Assembly: GCA_016714365.1 (NCBI GenBank)
Contig: JADJNH010000005.1
Span: forward strand, 2,704,501-2,768,500
DNA from: Candidatus Vicinibacter affinis
Lineage (GTDB): Bacteria; Bacteroidota; Bacteroidia; Chitinophagales; Saprospiraceae
Reading direction: 5' to 3'
Length of the DNA: 64,000 nucleotides
Made by a program: the position numbers and the translations under genes. The notes beneath the pieces are model-generated. The model did not search any database. It saw only the letters and a program-made list of their open reading frames with translations, and was not told the DNA's origin. This document shows positions 56,210-64,000 of the stretch, in pieces (position 1 is the stretch's first letter; every line of letters begins with the position of its first letter).

Positions 56210-59200
56210 ATGAATAAATTTTTTAATAAATATAGTCAAGATGGAGATGCACAATTTAATGATTTCGTTGCTTTGCCATCAGGATTCTTAAATGTTGGTC
56301 AAAAAGGACAACAAGGTTTAATTGTTTTAACAGATATCAAAGGGATTGTGATATGGGAAAAACTATATCAGATGCCACGAAAATCTGTTAAATTTTTACA
56401 AGTGGAGATGATCAATCCGGATCAGGTAATGATATTAGGGAATGCAATGGTTGGAGCACAAAATACCAAAAGTCACTTGTGTATAAAAGCGAACATTAAT
56501 GGACAAATCATATTTACAAAAGAAATCATTTCGCCAAATACAACTAAGACAAGCAGGTTACTAAAATTATCAGAAAATGAGTGGGTGATATCAGGTTGGA
56601 AAAATGTGAATACAACAAGTACTGAATACCACAGGATCAACTTAAATGGGCAAAGCTCGGGGACTTTTAATCTTAGAACTCAAGGGAATGATAAACATTT
56701 TGATCTTGCCTTATTAGATAGGCATTTAGTGTTTGTTGGAAGTACAATCCTAAAGGAGAATAAAGAAGGTTTAATTTTGTTTTCAGAAGTAAGAACTAAT
56801 TCTAGCCAAGGATTTACGCTGACTTTTCCTGATCCAACAATAAATGTCGAAATTGATTCCGTAGCTTCAATCGGTAGAGGAAAATTTCTTGTTGCAGGTC
56901 ATAATGATACAGATATTTTTATAACGTTTGGAAATTATACAAGTAGAAACCTCGATACAGAGCCATTAAGAATGGGATTTTTAAATGGGTCATTCAAAGT
57001 TCTAAAAATTATCTATAGACAACCATTTGCATACATAATGGCATTTGATGTTAATAAACAACATCATTTTGTCATAAAATTTAACATGAGTATTACTAAT
57101 CCTAATCAAGCAAAAATTTGGATTAAGTATATCGGACCAAGTGAAATCGCTATACTAAGCGAGATGATTATTAATGATGATGGATTTTTGTTTTGCGGTA
57201 AGATCTCTGAACGTGAGAAAAAAAAGGAAAACCCTATACTGATTAGTGCCAATAATGAAATAGAATGCTGTAATACAGAAAATGGACCAAATGATACTAG
57301 AGATATTAAACCCATTTTTCTTATTGCCTTAGAGATTGAAATTATTAGTGGGCAGTTGGATGCAGAAAATTTAAGTGTAGAATTTACTACATCCAATAAT
57401 CAATCACAAATAGTTGAGATCTGTCCACCAATCGTACCACCCATTCAAAAATGTCCATTCGCAATGACAGCATGGAAAACTATTGAACCGAGGGCCAGGA
57501 CACTTGACTTTACAAAATCCCTCCAAGCGGAAGTAAGAGATGCCATGTGGATGATATCGAGACAATGGCAATGGGGAGAATTTGATGGAGAAGATGGAGG
57601 TTCGATTGTGTATAGTAAGGTTGGGTTAAAAACAACAAGACTCAATAGATATACTCAACTGGAAAAAAGTCCAGAATATGAAGCTTATAATGATCAAATA
57701 CCCTTAGAATGTATTGTAGAAAAAGGAATGGTAGATATTGAAAAAAACTGGTTACTAAGAATAGAAGTAGGAAACTACTGGCTGAAGTTGCTTAAAACTA
57801 AATTTGAAGGTGTCGGACTTGAAGCACTAAAACAAGGTTTTATTTCTCAATATGCAGTAAAATTACTCGAACCAGATCCTATAACTAATGAAGATACCAA
57901 ACAGGCATACATAGAATATCTTCAGTTGAAGGCAAATGAAGAAACTTGGTTGATGCTGGTGTCTGCACAGAATCGATCCATTGATGGATGGGAGTTTATT
58001 TCAGCCATTCAAGATGGAACTCATTTTAATCATGTTTTTATTTCAACTTTATCGCAAGCAGAAAAAGATAAACTCCAAGTAGTATTAGTGGAATTTAAAT
58101 CTAAATATGATCATCTATTTTTCAATGTATCCAATATTTCTTCATCTTGGTCAACAAAACAGCTGGAACATAACTTTCAATGCCGGGCAAAAAATACGGA
58201 TACCAGCAAAGGTGATTTTAAAGTGATTGGTAAAGAGTATTCGGGTAAAAATCTTGATTGGATAGATGTGGATATTGCCGTTGGAGGAACAGATTTTTTA
58301 GATAAGTCAGGTGCCACTATAGAAAACCCAGTTCCGGAATCAGATGTAAATATATTAATACCATCCAAAATATTTTTTCCTGGCATGCCTGAAGCTAGAT
58401 GGTGGCAAATGGAAGATAGTCAAATTGACTTTGGAAATATGATCGTCAATAAGACTGATGTTTCTAAACTATTGCTTTTAGATTTTATGGTAAACTATGC
58501 TGGAAATTGGTACATGCTTCCGCATGCAGCTGAAGTAGGAACGTTGACTGAGATCCAAGGTATTGAAGTAAGAGATAATTTTGGAATACGTACTTTAATT
58601 CAGCCAGCAAACATAGTGGATCCACCAGTAAGCACGCAGAGAAAGTGGTCAGTTTTTCAACTGCATAATGAAACCGATGCTAGCAAAGTGCCACCAAGTT
58701 TATTGTTTGTGGCACCTTCAACTCCGGATAAACTCGAAGGTAAACCATTAGAAAAAGTTAATTTTATTAGAGATGAAATGGCCAATATGGTCTGGGGTAT
58801 TGAGCAAACCATCAATTCAGGAATGAATAAAGGTACTGATGGAAATGAAGCAGGTATCAGACTTCAACAATTATTGAAGAAATACAATGAAAACCTTGAA
58901 GAAGATGATGTGACAGAGAACGAAAATAACGAAAATAATTTAAAATATAAATTGGCCACATCTGTACCCGAAAATTGGATTCCTTTTATTCCTGTGAATA
59001 CAGACACATCTAACAGGTCAATAAAATTGCGGAGAGCTAAGACACTAAGAGCCATAGAAAACTTTGCAGGAAAAATTCAACCACGTACTGATTTATTGAG
59101 TCCACGTACTGATTTGTTGAGTCCGCTGCCACCATATTTTATAAATGAAGAAGAAGTTCCCAAAGCAGGACGGATCGCAGAAGCAAAATGGCAAAGAGCC

Positions 59201-59311
59201 AGATGGTTTGATGGAAAGACTTATGTATGGTATGGCCATGAGAAAAAAGTTGGACGAGGTGGAGGAACTAGTGGGTTGAAGTTTGATCAATTAGATTATC
59301 CAAAAAAATAA
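56210..59311 (+). CDS. Giant protein with N-terminal propeller-like part and RQWQ-type conserved block
   Basis: A 1033-residue protein. The first ~390 residues contain WD/PQQ-like repeats ('SGFLNVGQKGQQGLIVLTDI', 'IVIWEKLYQMPRKSVKFLQV'). From about residue 413 begins a conserved block: 'CPFAMTAWKTIEPRARTLDF', 'AEVRDAMWMISRQWQWGEFD', 'GEDGGSIVYSKVGLKT', which again I recall from uncharacterised actinobacterial and other giant proteins. A 21-bp tandem duplication (59081-59122) repeats PRTDLLS twice near the end. No signal peptide. Confidence 0.6.
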   Translation: MNKFFNKYSQDGDAQFNDFVALPSGFLNVGQKGQQGLIVLTDIKGIVIWEKLYQMPRKSVKFLQVEMINPDQVMILGNAMVGAQNTKSHLCIKANINGQIIFTKEIISPNTTKTSRLLKLSENEWVISGWKNVNTTSTEYHRINLNGQSSGTFNLRTQGNDKHFDLALLDRHLVFVGSTILKENKEGLILFSEVRTNSSQGFTLTFPDPTINVEIDSVASIGRGKFLVAGHNDTDIFITFGNYTSRNLDTEPLRMGFLNGSFKVLKIIYRQPFAYIMAFDVNKQHHFVIKFNMSITNPNQAKIWIKYIGPSEIAILSEMIINDDGFLFCGKISEREKKKENPILISANNEIECCNTENGPNDTRDIKPIFLIALEIEIISGQLDAENLSVEFTTSNNQSQIVEICPPIVPPIQKCPFAMTAWKTIEPRARTLDFTKSLQAEVRDAMWMISRQWQWGEFDGEDGGSIVYSKVGLKTTRLNRYTQLEKSPEYEAYNDQIPLECIVEKGMVDIEKNWLLRIEVGNYWLKLLKTKFEGVGLEALKQGFISQYAVKLLEPDPITNEDTKQAYIEYLQLKANEETWLMLVSAQNRSIDGWEFISAIQDGTHFNHVFISTLSQAEKDKLQVVLVEFKSKYDHLFFNVSNISSSWSTKQLEHNFQCRAKNTDTSKGDFKVIGKEYSGKNLDWIDVDIAVGGTDFLDKSGATIENPVPESDVNILIPSKIFFPGMPEARWWQMEDSQIDFGNMIVNKTDVSKLLLLDFMVNYAGNWYMLPHAAEVGTLTEIQGIEVRDNFGIRTLIQPANIVDPPVSTQRKWSVFQLHNETDASKVPPSLLFVAPSTPDKLEGKPLEKVNFIRDEMANMVWGIEQTINSGMNKGTDGNEAGIRLQQLLKKYNENLEEDDVTENENNENNLKYKLATSVPENWIPFIPVNTDTSNRSIKLRRAKTLRAIENFAGKIQPRTDLLSPRTDLLSPLPPYFINEEEVPKAGRIAEAKWQRARWFDGKTYVWYGHEKKVGRGGGTSGLKFDQLDYPKK

Positions 59312-59316
59312 TTGAA

Positions 59317-61107
59317 ATGGAAAAATCAGGTAAAAAGTCAATGATAAACTGTCATACTCATATTTTTACAAGTAAAACCGTTCCGCCTTATTTAGCTAAA
59401 AGTTTTCTCCCATGGCCATTTTATAAATGGATCAATACAGATGTATTAATGAGTATCAATGAGTTTTTGAAGTTTGATCAAGGAAAATGGAAAGTGTTCT
59501 ATGAGAAATTGATAACAATTAAAATACAATCTAAGAATGTATGGCATAGTTATAGAACATTTCTGTATAGAAATTTCATTGCAAAATCCATTGCTACGAT
59601 TATAAATGTGTGGTTCATAACACATGCAATATATTATTTATTAGGCGAACAGATAAATACACTTATCAAGTCAAATGATTGGTTATATTCTAATGTCAGA
59701 AACGTATTTTTATTTTTAGAATCAAAACACATCTTTTTAAAAGATCCTTCCTTCTTTAATAAAGTCATAATTATTTTATTTGTCTTTTTCTTTATTGAAA
59801 TTGGGAGGCAAGTATTATGGACATTAGCTAGGTATTTATTACCCTATATGAAATTTATCCCTGATAGTAAAACATTCGAGTTTCTTTCCAGATATTTAAA
59901 CATCATACGATTCGCCGGATATAAAAAAAGTAGCAATATATATTCTAAACTTATAAATCAATATGATGAAGGCACGGGATTTGTAGTCTTGCCAATGGAT
60001 ATGCATTATATGGGGGCAGGAAAAATTATGGATGAGAAAGGTAGTTTTGAGTTTCAAATGGATGAATTGATAAAATTGAAAAATGACCCTCTTAAAAAGG
60101 TCTTTCCATTTGTATTTATAGATCCTAGAAGAATAATAGATCAACCCGATTTTCTGAAAATATCAGGAGACCCATTGACAGGACAAATTACATTAAATAC
60201 TTGTAAGGTCAAAGAGTATATAGAGAAACACAAGTTGAATGGGTTTAAGATTTATCCTGCATTAGGTTATTATCCTTTTGACGAAGAGTTGCTTTTGTTA
60301 TGGAAGTATGCGGCTGATAATCAAATACCTATAATGACTCATGTTATAAAAGGCACTATTTTCTACAGAGGCAAAAAGGATAAAAAATGGGATTATCACC
60401 AAGTTTTAGAACAGAACAATGGTGTAAATCAACCTACAAGCCCTTTAATGCTTCCAGAATTAAAAAACATAGATTTTAGTACAAATTTTACACACCCACT
60501 TAACTATTTATGTTTACTGGATGAGAAACTTTTAAGAAAAGTAGTAAAAAACTGTAGGCAAGAGATCAAAGATTTTTTTGGATATTCAGATGATTCGACT
60601 GAATTAAAGCACAATCTTAGCAAGTTAAAGATATGCATGGGACACTATGGAGGTGATGATGAATGGGCAAAGTATCAGGAACGAGACAGACTGGCTCAGG
60701 TATCTAACATACTCAGAATAGAAATAGATGGATTTGATTTTTTTCCACAACCAAAACCGAATGTTGCAATTGAAGACCAAAAGAGCTATTTAGGCTTATT
60801 ATGGAGAAGTATGGATTGGTTTTCAATCATTACTAATATGATGTATAAATACGAAAACGTTTATGCAGATATCAGCTATATAGTACATAATCCATCTATA
60901 TATCCATTATTAAAACAGATATTAGGAAAAGACGATCTTAAAGAAAGAGTACTGTATGGCACTGACTTCTTTGTAGTCAGGAATCATAAGAGTGAAAAGC
61001 AAATATTATCCGAAGTAATGGCAAATCTATCTGAACATGAATTTGATCTGATAGCAAGAGATAATCCGAGGGCTTATTTGAAAACTAGTTATTGTACAAT
61101 AATATAA
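59317..61107 (+). CDS. Metal-dependent amidohydrolase with inserted membrane helices
   Basis: A 596-residue protein. The metal-binding HTH of the family is at the N-terminus (H13 and H15 in NCHTHIF); 'MTHVIKGTIF' and 'MGHYGGDDEW' supply further histidines, and YGTD (D550) the terminal Asp, as in Amidohydrolase_2 proteins. Between the first and second motifs lie two hydrophobic helices (about residues 85-110 and 147-175), an unusual insert in a usually soluble fold. The substrate is unknown. It overlaps nothing; the subtilase gene follows after 10 bases. Confidence 0.75.
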   Translation: MEKSGKKSMINCHTHIFTSKTVPPYLAKSFLPWPFYKWINTDVLMSINEFLKFDQGKWKVFYEKLITIKIQSKNVWHSYRTFLYRNFIAKSIATIINVWFITHAIYYLLGEQINTLIKSNDWLYSNVRNVFLFLESKHIFLKDPSFFNKVIIILFVFFFIEIGRQVLWTLARYLLPYMKFIPDSKTFEFLSRYLNIIRFAGYKKSSNIYSKLINQYDEGTGFVVLPMDMHYMGAGKIMDEKGSFEFQMDELIKLKNDPLKKVFPFVFIDPRRIIDQPDFLKISGDPLTGQITLNTCKVKEYIEKHKLNGFKIYPALGYYPFDEELLLLWKYAADNQIPIMTHVIKGTIFYRGKKDKKWDYHQVLEQNNGVNQPTSPLMLPELKNIDFSTNFTHPLNYLCLLDEKLLRKVVKNCRQEIKDFFGYSDDSTELKHNLSKLKICMGHYGGDDEWAKYQERDRLAQVSNILRIEIDGFDFFPQPKPNVAIEDQKSYLGLLWRSMDWFSIITNMMYKYENVYADISYIVHNPSIYPLLKQILGKDDLKERVLYGTDFFVVRNHKSEKQILSEVMANLSEHEFDLIARDNPRAYLKTSYCTII

Positions 61108-61117
61108 ATTAAAGAAA

Positions 61118-63451
61118 ATGAAACAAGTAATTGTCTATTTTATGCATGAAAAGGAAGAAGCCATGGCATCTTCAATTATTTCTTCCATTACAGAGAGGAC
61201 AGATTCATTTTATAAAGGAGAGGTTAATGATGATGATATTAAAAAACTTGTTGAAAAGAACTTGATATTTTCAATTACTGATACTGACGAACAAACTGAA
61301 TCACAAGGTAAAACATTACCTAAAGGAAAGAAAAAAACAATATTTAAAAACAAGATTTTATTAAGAGATATAAAACCTGAAAAAGAAAATACAGAAGGAA
61401 TCAATTATTATAAAATAAAAGTTGATGGTCCATTAACATCAAGTATATTAAGTGATTTAAGTAAAAATGGTATTGAGATAAACACACAAATATCCAATAA
61501 TGCATACACTGTTAAATTAGATAGTCATCAGCATGATTTGTTGAACAAACATAAAGATATCCTGTCCATTCAATTATATAATAAGGTTGATACTGGAGTC
61601 AGAGAAATGGATGAAAATGAAATGTATGATCATTTTAAAAACAAGAATGTTTATGAAAAAAATACTATCATAGAAAAATCAATGGATACATCTGGTAATA
61701 TTTATACACACGAAGTAGAAGCAAAAGTTTATGATGTATACTTACATGATATTAATAATAAAGATGAGATTGAACAGTGGCTTAAGGATATAGGAATTGA
61801 AATTTTGGGATCATCAAAGTTTAAAATTAGAATCAAAACAGTTCCTTCTGATGCAATAAATCTTGCAATTTCTAGTAACCCAATGGTTCAAAATATTTAC
61901 TTGTATATTCCACCCACTTTGCATGACTCATATGCAAAAGCAATAATACATTCAATATACACAAATGGTCAATATTTATCAGAATTATATGATATTAAAG
62001 GAGAAGGACAAATTATTGGTGTTGCGGATACGGGTATTGATGATCAGCATGGTGATTTGATAGACAGGGATCTTAAAATAATTTGTAGAGGACGCGTAAA
62101 TGACTATTCAGATCCGATTGGGCACGGCACCCATGTGTCAGGTATAATAATAGGTAGTGGAAAGCTTAGTGAACATACAAATGACATAGTCAAAGGTGTT
62201 GTACCAGAAGCAAAACTTGTATTTCAATCATTATTAAATAAGGATGGAAAAATTGATCTGCCGGTTGATCTGCAGGAACTTTTTTTACAAGCACATAATG
62301 AAGGAGTTAGAATTCATAACAATAGCTGGGGAGCTAATACTGAGTCATACTACACTGTCAATTCATTAGAAGTTGATGATTTTGTTTACAATCATAAGGA
62401 TATGTTGCTAATATTTTCGGCTGGTAATGATGGAAAAGATACTGATTCTGATGATCGTGGTTTTGTAGATCTTTCATCCATTGGTTCACCTGCATCATGT
62501 AAAAATGGAATAACTGTGGGTGCAAGTAGAAACTCCAGAACAAAGGGAGGGTATTCTACTTTAACACACAAGGGAGCATGGCGTAGTTCATTTCCAAATG
62601 CACCAATAGGGGATGAGAATGTATCTGGCAATCCAAATGCATTGGCTGGATTTAGTAGTAGAGGACCATGTGATGATGTAAGATTTAAACCAGATGTTGT
62701 TGCTCCTGGTACAGATATTGCAGCACCAAAGTCAGGGGCAGCACCTAAAAGTGAGTTTCATGGAATTTTGCCAGGCAATCCCAATTATGCATTAATGTGT
62801 GGTACAAGCATGGCAGCACCCATAGTAACAGGCATGGCTGCTTTGGTTCGGCAATATTATACCCTTCATGGTTTGAGCAATCCGAGTGCTTCATTAATTA
62901 AAGCAACAATAATAAACTCAACTATCCAATTAACATCTGATGATGCAGTAAGAGGCGAGCCTAATATACCAAATAATCACCAAGGTTTTGGTCTAATTGA
63001 TTTTGAAAATGCTATTCCAAATGTTAAAAATGATTTTAATTTATATTGCTTTGATGGATTAAGTGATCCTAATTATGTAATGGCTAGCACTGGAAATAGA
63101 AGAAGGTTTATGTTAGAAATTGATCAACTATGTTGGATTCGCATCACACTGGCATATACTGATTTTGCTGGACGTTCAATTCAAAACAAGCTAAGCTTAT
63201 TTACAGACTTAGATATTCAAGACAATAGTTTAGCAAATACTCAAAAGTGGATTGGTAATGAAGGTGCTTATAAACCAATTGGAAGCAAAATTGATAAATT
63301 AAACAATGTTGAAATAATAAGAATAAATGAAGCCAATCCAGGTAAATACTTTATTGCAGTTGTGGCTTCTAATATAATTCGTGGACCACAAGACTTCTCT
63401 TTAGTCATTACAACAAATTGCAAATCTTCAAAAATAGCTCCAAATGTTTAA
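61118..63451 (+). CDS. Subtilisin-like serine protease (S8) with doubled N-terminal prodomain-like region
   Basis: A 777-residue protein without signal peptide. The catalytic triad is D304 (VADTGID), H336 (GHGTH) and S564 (GTSMAAP), with the oxyanion N437 (SAGND). Residues 95-165 and 200-265 are two similar ferredoxin-like segments ('YYKIKVDGPLTSSILSDL', 'YDVYLHDINNKDEIEQWL') resembling subtilase inhibitory propeptides. The last ~130 residues are a proprotein-convertase-like beta domain. Its stop overlaps the next gene by 8 bases. Confidence 0.88.
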   Translation: MKQVIVYFMHEKEEAMASSIISSITERTDSFYKGEVNDDDIKKLVEKNLIFSITDTDEQTESQGKTLPKGKKKTIFKNKILLRDIKPEKENTEGINYYKIKVDGPLTSSILSDLSKNGIEINTQISNNAYTVKLDSHQHDLLNKHKDILSIQLYNKVDTGVREMDENEMYDHFKNKNVYEKNTIIEKSMDTSGNIYTHEVEAKVYDVYLHDINNKDEIEQWLKDIGIEILGSSKFKIRIKTVPSDAINLAISSNPMVQNIYLYIPPTLHDSYAKAIIHSIYTNGQYLSELYDIKGEGQIIGVADTGIDDQHGDLIDRDLKIICRGRVNDYSDPIGHGTHVSGIIIGSGKLSEHTNDIVKGVVPEAKLVFQSLLNKDGKIDLPVDLQELFLQAHNEGVRIHNNSWGANTESYYTVNSLEVDDFVYNHKDMLLIFSAGNDGKDTDSDDRGFVDLSSIGSPASCKNGITVGASRNSRTKGGYSTLTHKGAWRSSFPNAPIGDENVSGNPNALAGFSSRGPCDDVRFKPDVVAPGTDIAAPKSGAAPKSEFHGILPGNPNYALMCGTSMAAPIVTGMAALVRQYYTLHGLSNPSASLIKATIINSTIQLTSDDAVRGEPNIPNNHQGFGLIDFENAIPNVKNDFNLYCFDGLSDPNYVMASTGNRRRFMLEIDQLCWIRITLAYTDFAGRSIQNKLSLFTDLDIQDNSLANTQKWIGNEGAYKPIGSKIDKLNNVEIIRINEANPGKYFIAVVASNIIRGPQDFSLVITTNCKSSKIAPNV

Positions 63452-64000
63452 TATTCATGTAATACAAGCACTTAGTGGTGATTCAATGTTAATTGAGTAC
63501 AATGACACAAGTGATACAAAGCATATTCTCATAGATGGTGGGCCTAAAACTGTATTTGAGAATTTCTTAAATCAGGAATTGAAAAGGATAGTTGGGGTCA
63601 ATGGAACATTAGAAGCAATAATGGTAAGTCATGTAGATGACGATCATATTAAAGGAATTATAGATTTATTTACTTTATTAAAAGAAGAAAATGATAATGA
63701 CGACCGTCTTTCCTTTAACATAAACCATTTGTGGCATAATACCTTCTCTGAGACAATTGATTTAGATGGTAGTATTTCTAGCAGGTTAAACAGCATTAAC
63801 ACAATTTTTGGACAACATGGTTTGTCGTCAGTCAATTCAGTATTTACTTTTAATAGTATAAATCAAGGTAATAAACTTACTGCATTAGCGAATGTTTTGG
63901 ATATTAAAATCAATGAGCATTCGGGTAATGGATTCTTTAGTTTAGATAATAATGAAGAAGCGGTATTGTTTGATAACCTTTCATTCACAATAATAGGGCC
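63444..64000 (+). CDS. Metallo-beta-lactamase-fold hydrolase (partial, runs off the window)
   Basis: The ATG at 63444 overlaps the subtilase stop and starts MFNIHVIQALSGDSMLIEYN. The frame remains open to base 64000 (185 codons). 'HILIDGGPKT' and 'AIMVSHVDDDHIKGI' are the first metal-binding motifs of the MBL fold, of the ComEC/Rec2-like or phosphodiesterase-like subgroup. The rest of the protein is outside the window. Coupling to a subtilase suggests the pair act together. Confidence 0.8.
   Translation, partial: MFNIHVIQALSGDSMLIEYNDTSDTKHILIDGGPKTVFENFLNQELKRIVGVNGTLEAIMVSHVDDDHIKGIIDLFTLLKEENDNDDRLSFNINHLWHNTFSETIDLDGSISSRLNSINTIFGQHGLSSVNSVFTFNSINQGNKLTALANVLDIKINEHSGNGFFSLDNNEEAVLFDNLSFTIIG

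Noticed and set aside
1..64000. tRNA or rRNA genes, or a prophage
   Set aside because: No cloverleaf, rRNA-like conserved sequence or phage structural gene was recognised; the giant proteins are not assigned to phage families.

Overview
The window reads as a chromosomal stretch of a low-GC member of the Bacteroidota, most likely a Saprospiria- or Chitinophagia-like environmental lineage. The evidence is: C-terminal T9SS sorting domains (10677-12161, 12623-14050), two UpxY-type NusG paralogues, a DUF3871-like protein, caspase/TPR proteins typical of this phylum, and AT-rich intergenic DNA. No rRNA or tRNA was recognised.

Layout. (1) 1-10 kb: the tail of a gene, a secreted M48-like metalloprotease with TPR-like repeats, a secreted protein with thirteen 11-residue GGWG repeats, and two tandem minus-strand caspase-fold/TPR proteins. 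(2) 10-19.7 kb: a TonB C-terminal-domain protein, two T9SS cargo proteins, an intact IS3-family element with 14-bp inverted repeats and a 3-bp target duplication, a small secreted helical protein, and the remnant of an integrative element (DUF3871-like, RecA-like ATPase, small protein). A hairpin-forming repeat occurs twice here. (3) 19.7-24.4 kb: a UpxY-type antiterminator, then a putative RiPP cluster: a beta-propeller-like protein, a 73-residue precursor with a CPGCHSG core, and a DUF692 (MNIO) enzyme. The enzyme gene carries a C11 homopolymer exactly between its two domains. (4) 24.5-33.7 kb: a second UpxY-type protein, followed by a compact type III-A CRISPR-Cas operon (cas10 without HD domain, csm2, csm3, csm4, csm5, a membrane protein of unknown family, cas6) and an array of 26 repeats and 25 spacers. 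No cas1, cas2, csm6 or other recognisable CARF effector is present. Both UpxY genes are followed, about 60 nt after the stop codon, by the same conserved element with core GGCGGAGCCGTA. (5) 34.0-64.0 kb: at least sixteen co-directional genes with almost no intergenic space, apparently one operon of about 30 kb that runs off the window.

The operon in region 5 encodes a three-helix membrane protein, a membrane-anchored pYEATS protein, a porin-like protein, a small beta protein, an Ig-like lipoprotein, a membrane-inserted serine hydrolase, a peptidoglycan amidase with an SH3 domain, an acetyl-esterase-like hydrolase, an M23 endopeptidase fused to large unknown regions, a DUF6603 protein, three further giant proteins, an amidohydrolase with a membrane insert, a subtilase and the start of a metallo-beta-lactamase-fold protein. 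Most of its hydrolases, although suited to envelope substrates, lack signal peptides. It is the best candidate here for an undescribed multi-gene system; its function cannot be read from the sequence.

Inferred cooperation: UpxY proteins may load at their downstream elements and keep polymerase processive through the RiPP operon and the cas operon plus array. The HD-less Cas10 with intact GGDD suggests a signalling-only type III complex, and the membrane protein inside the operon is the candidate effector.
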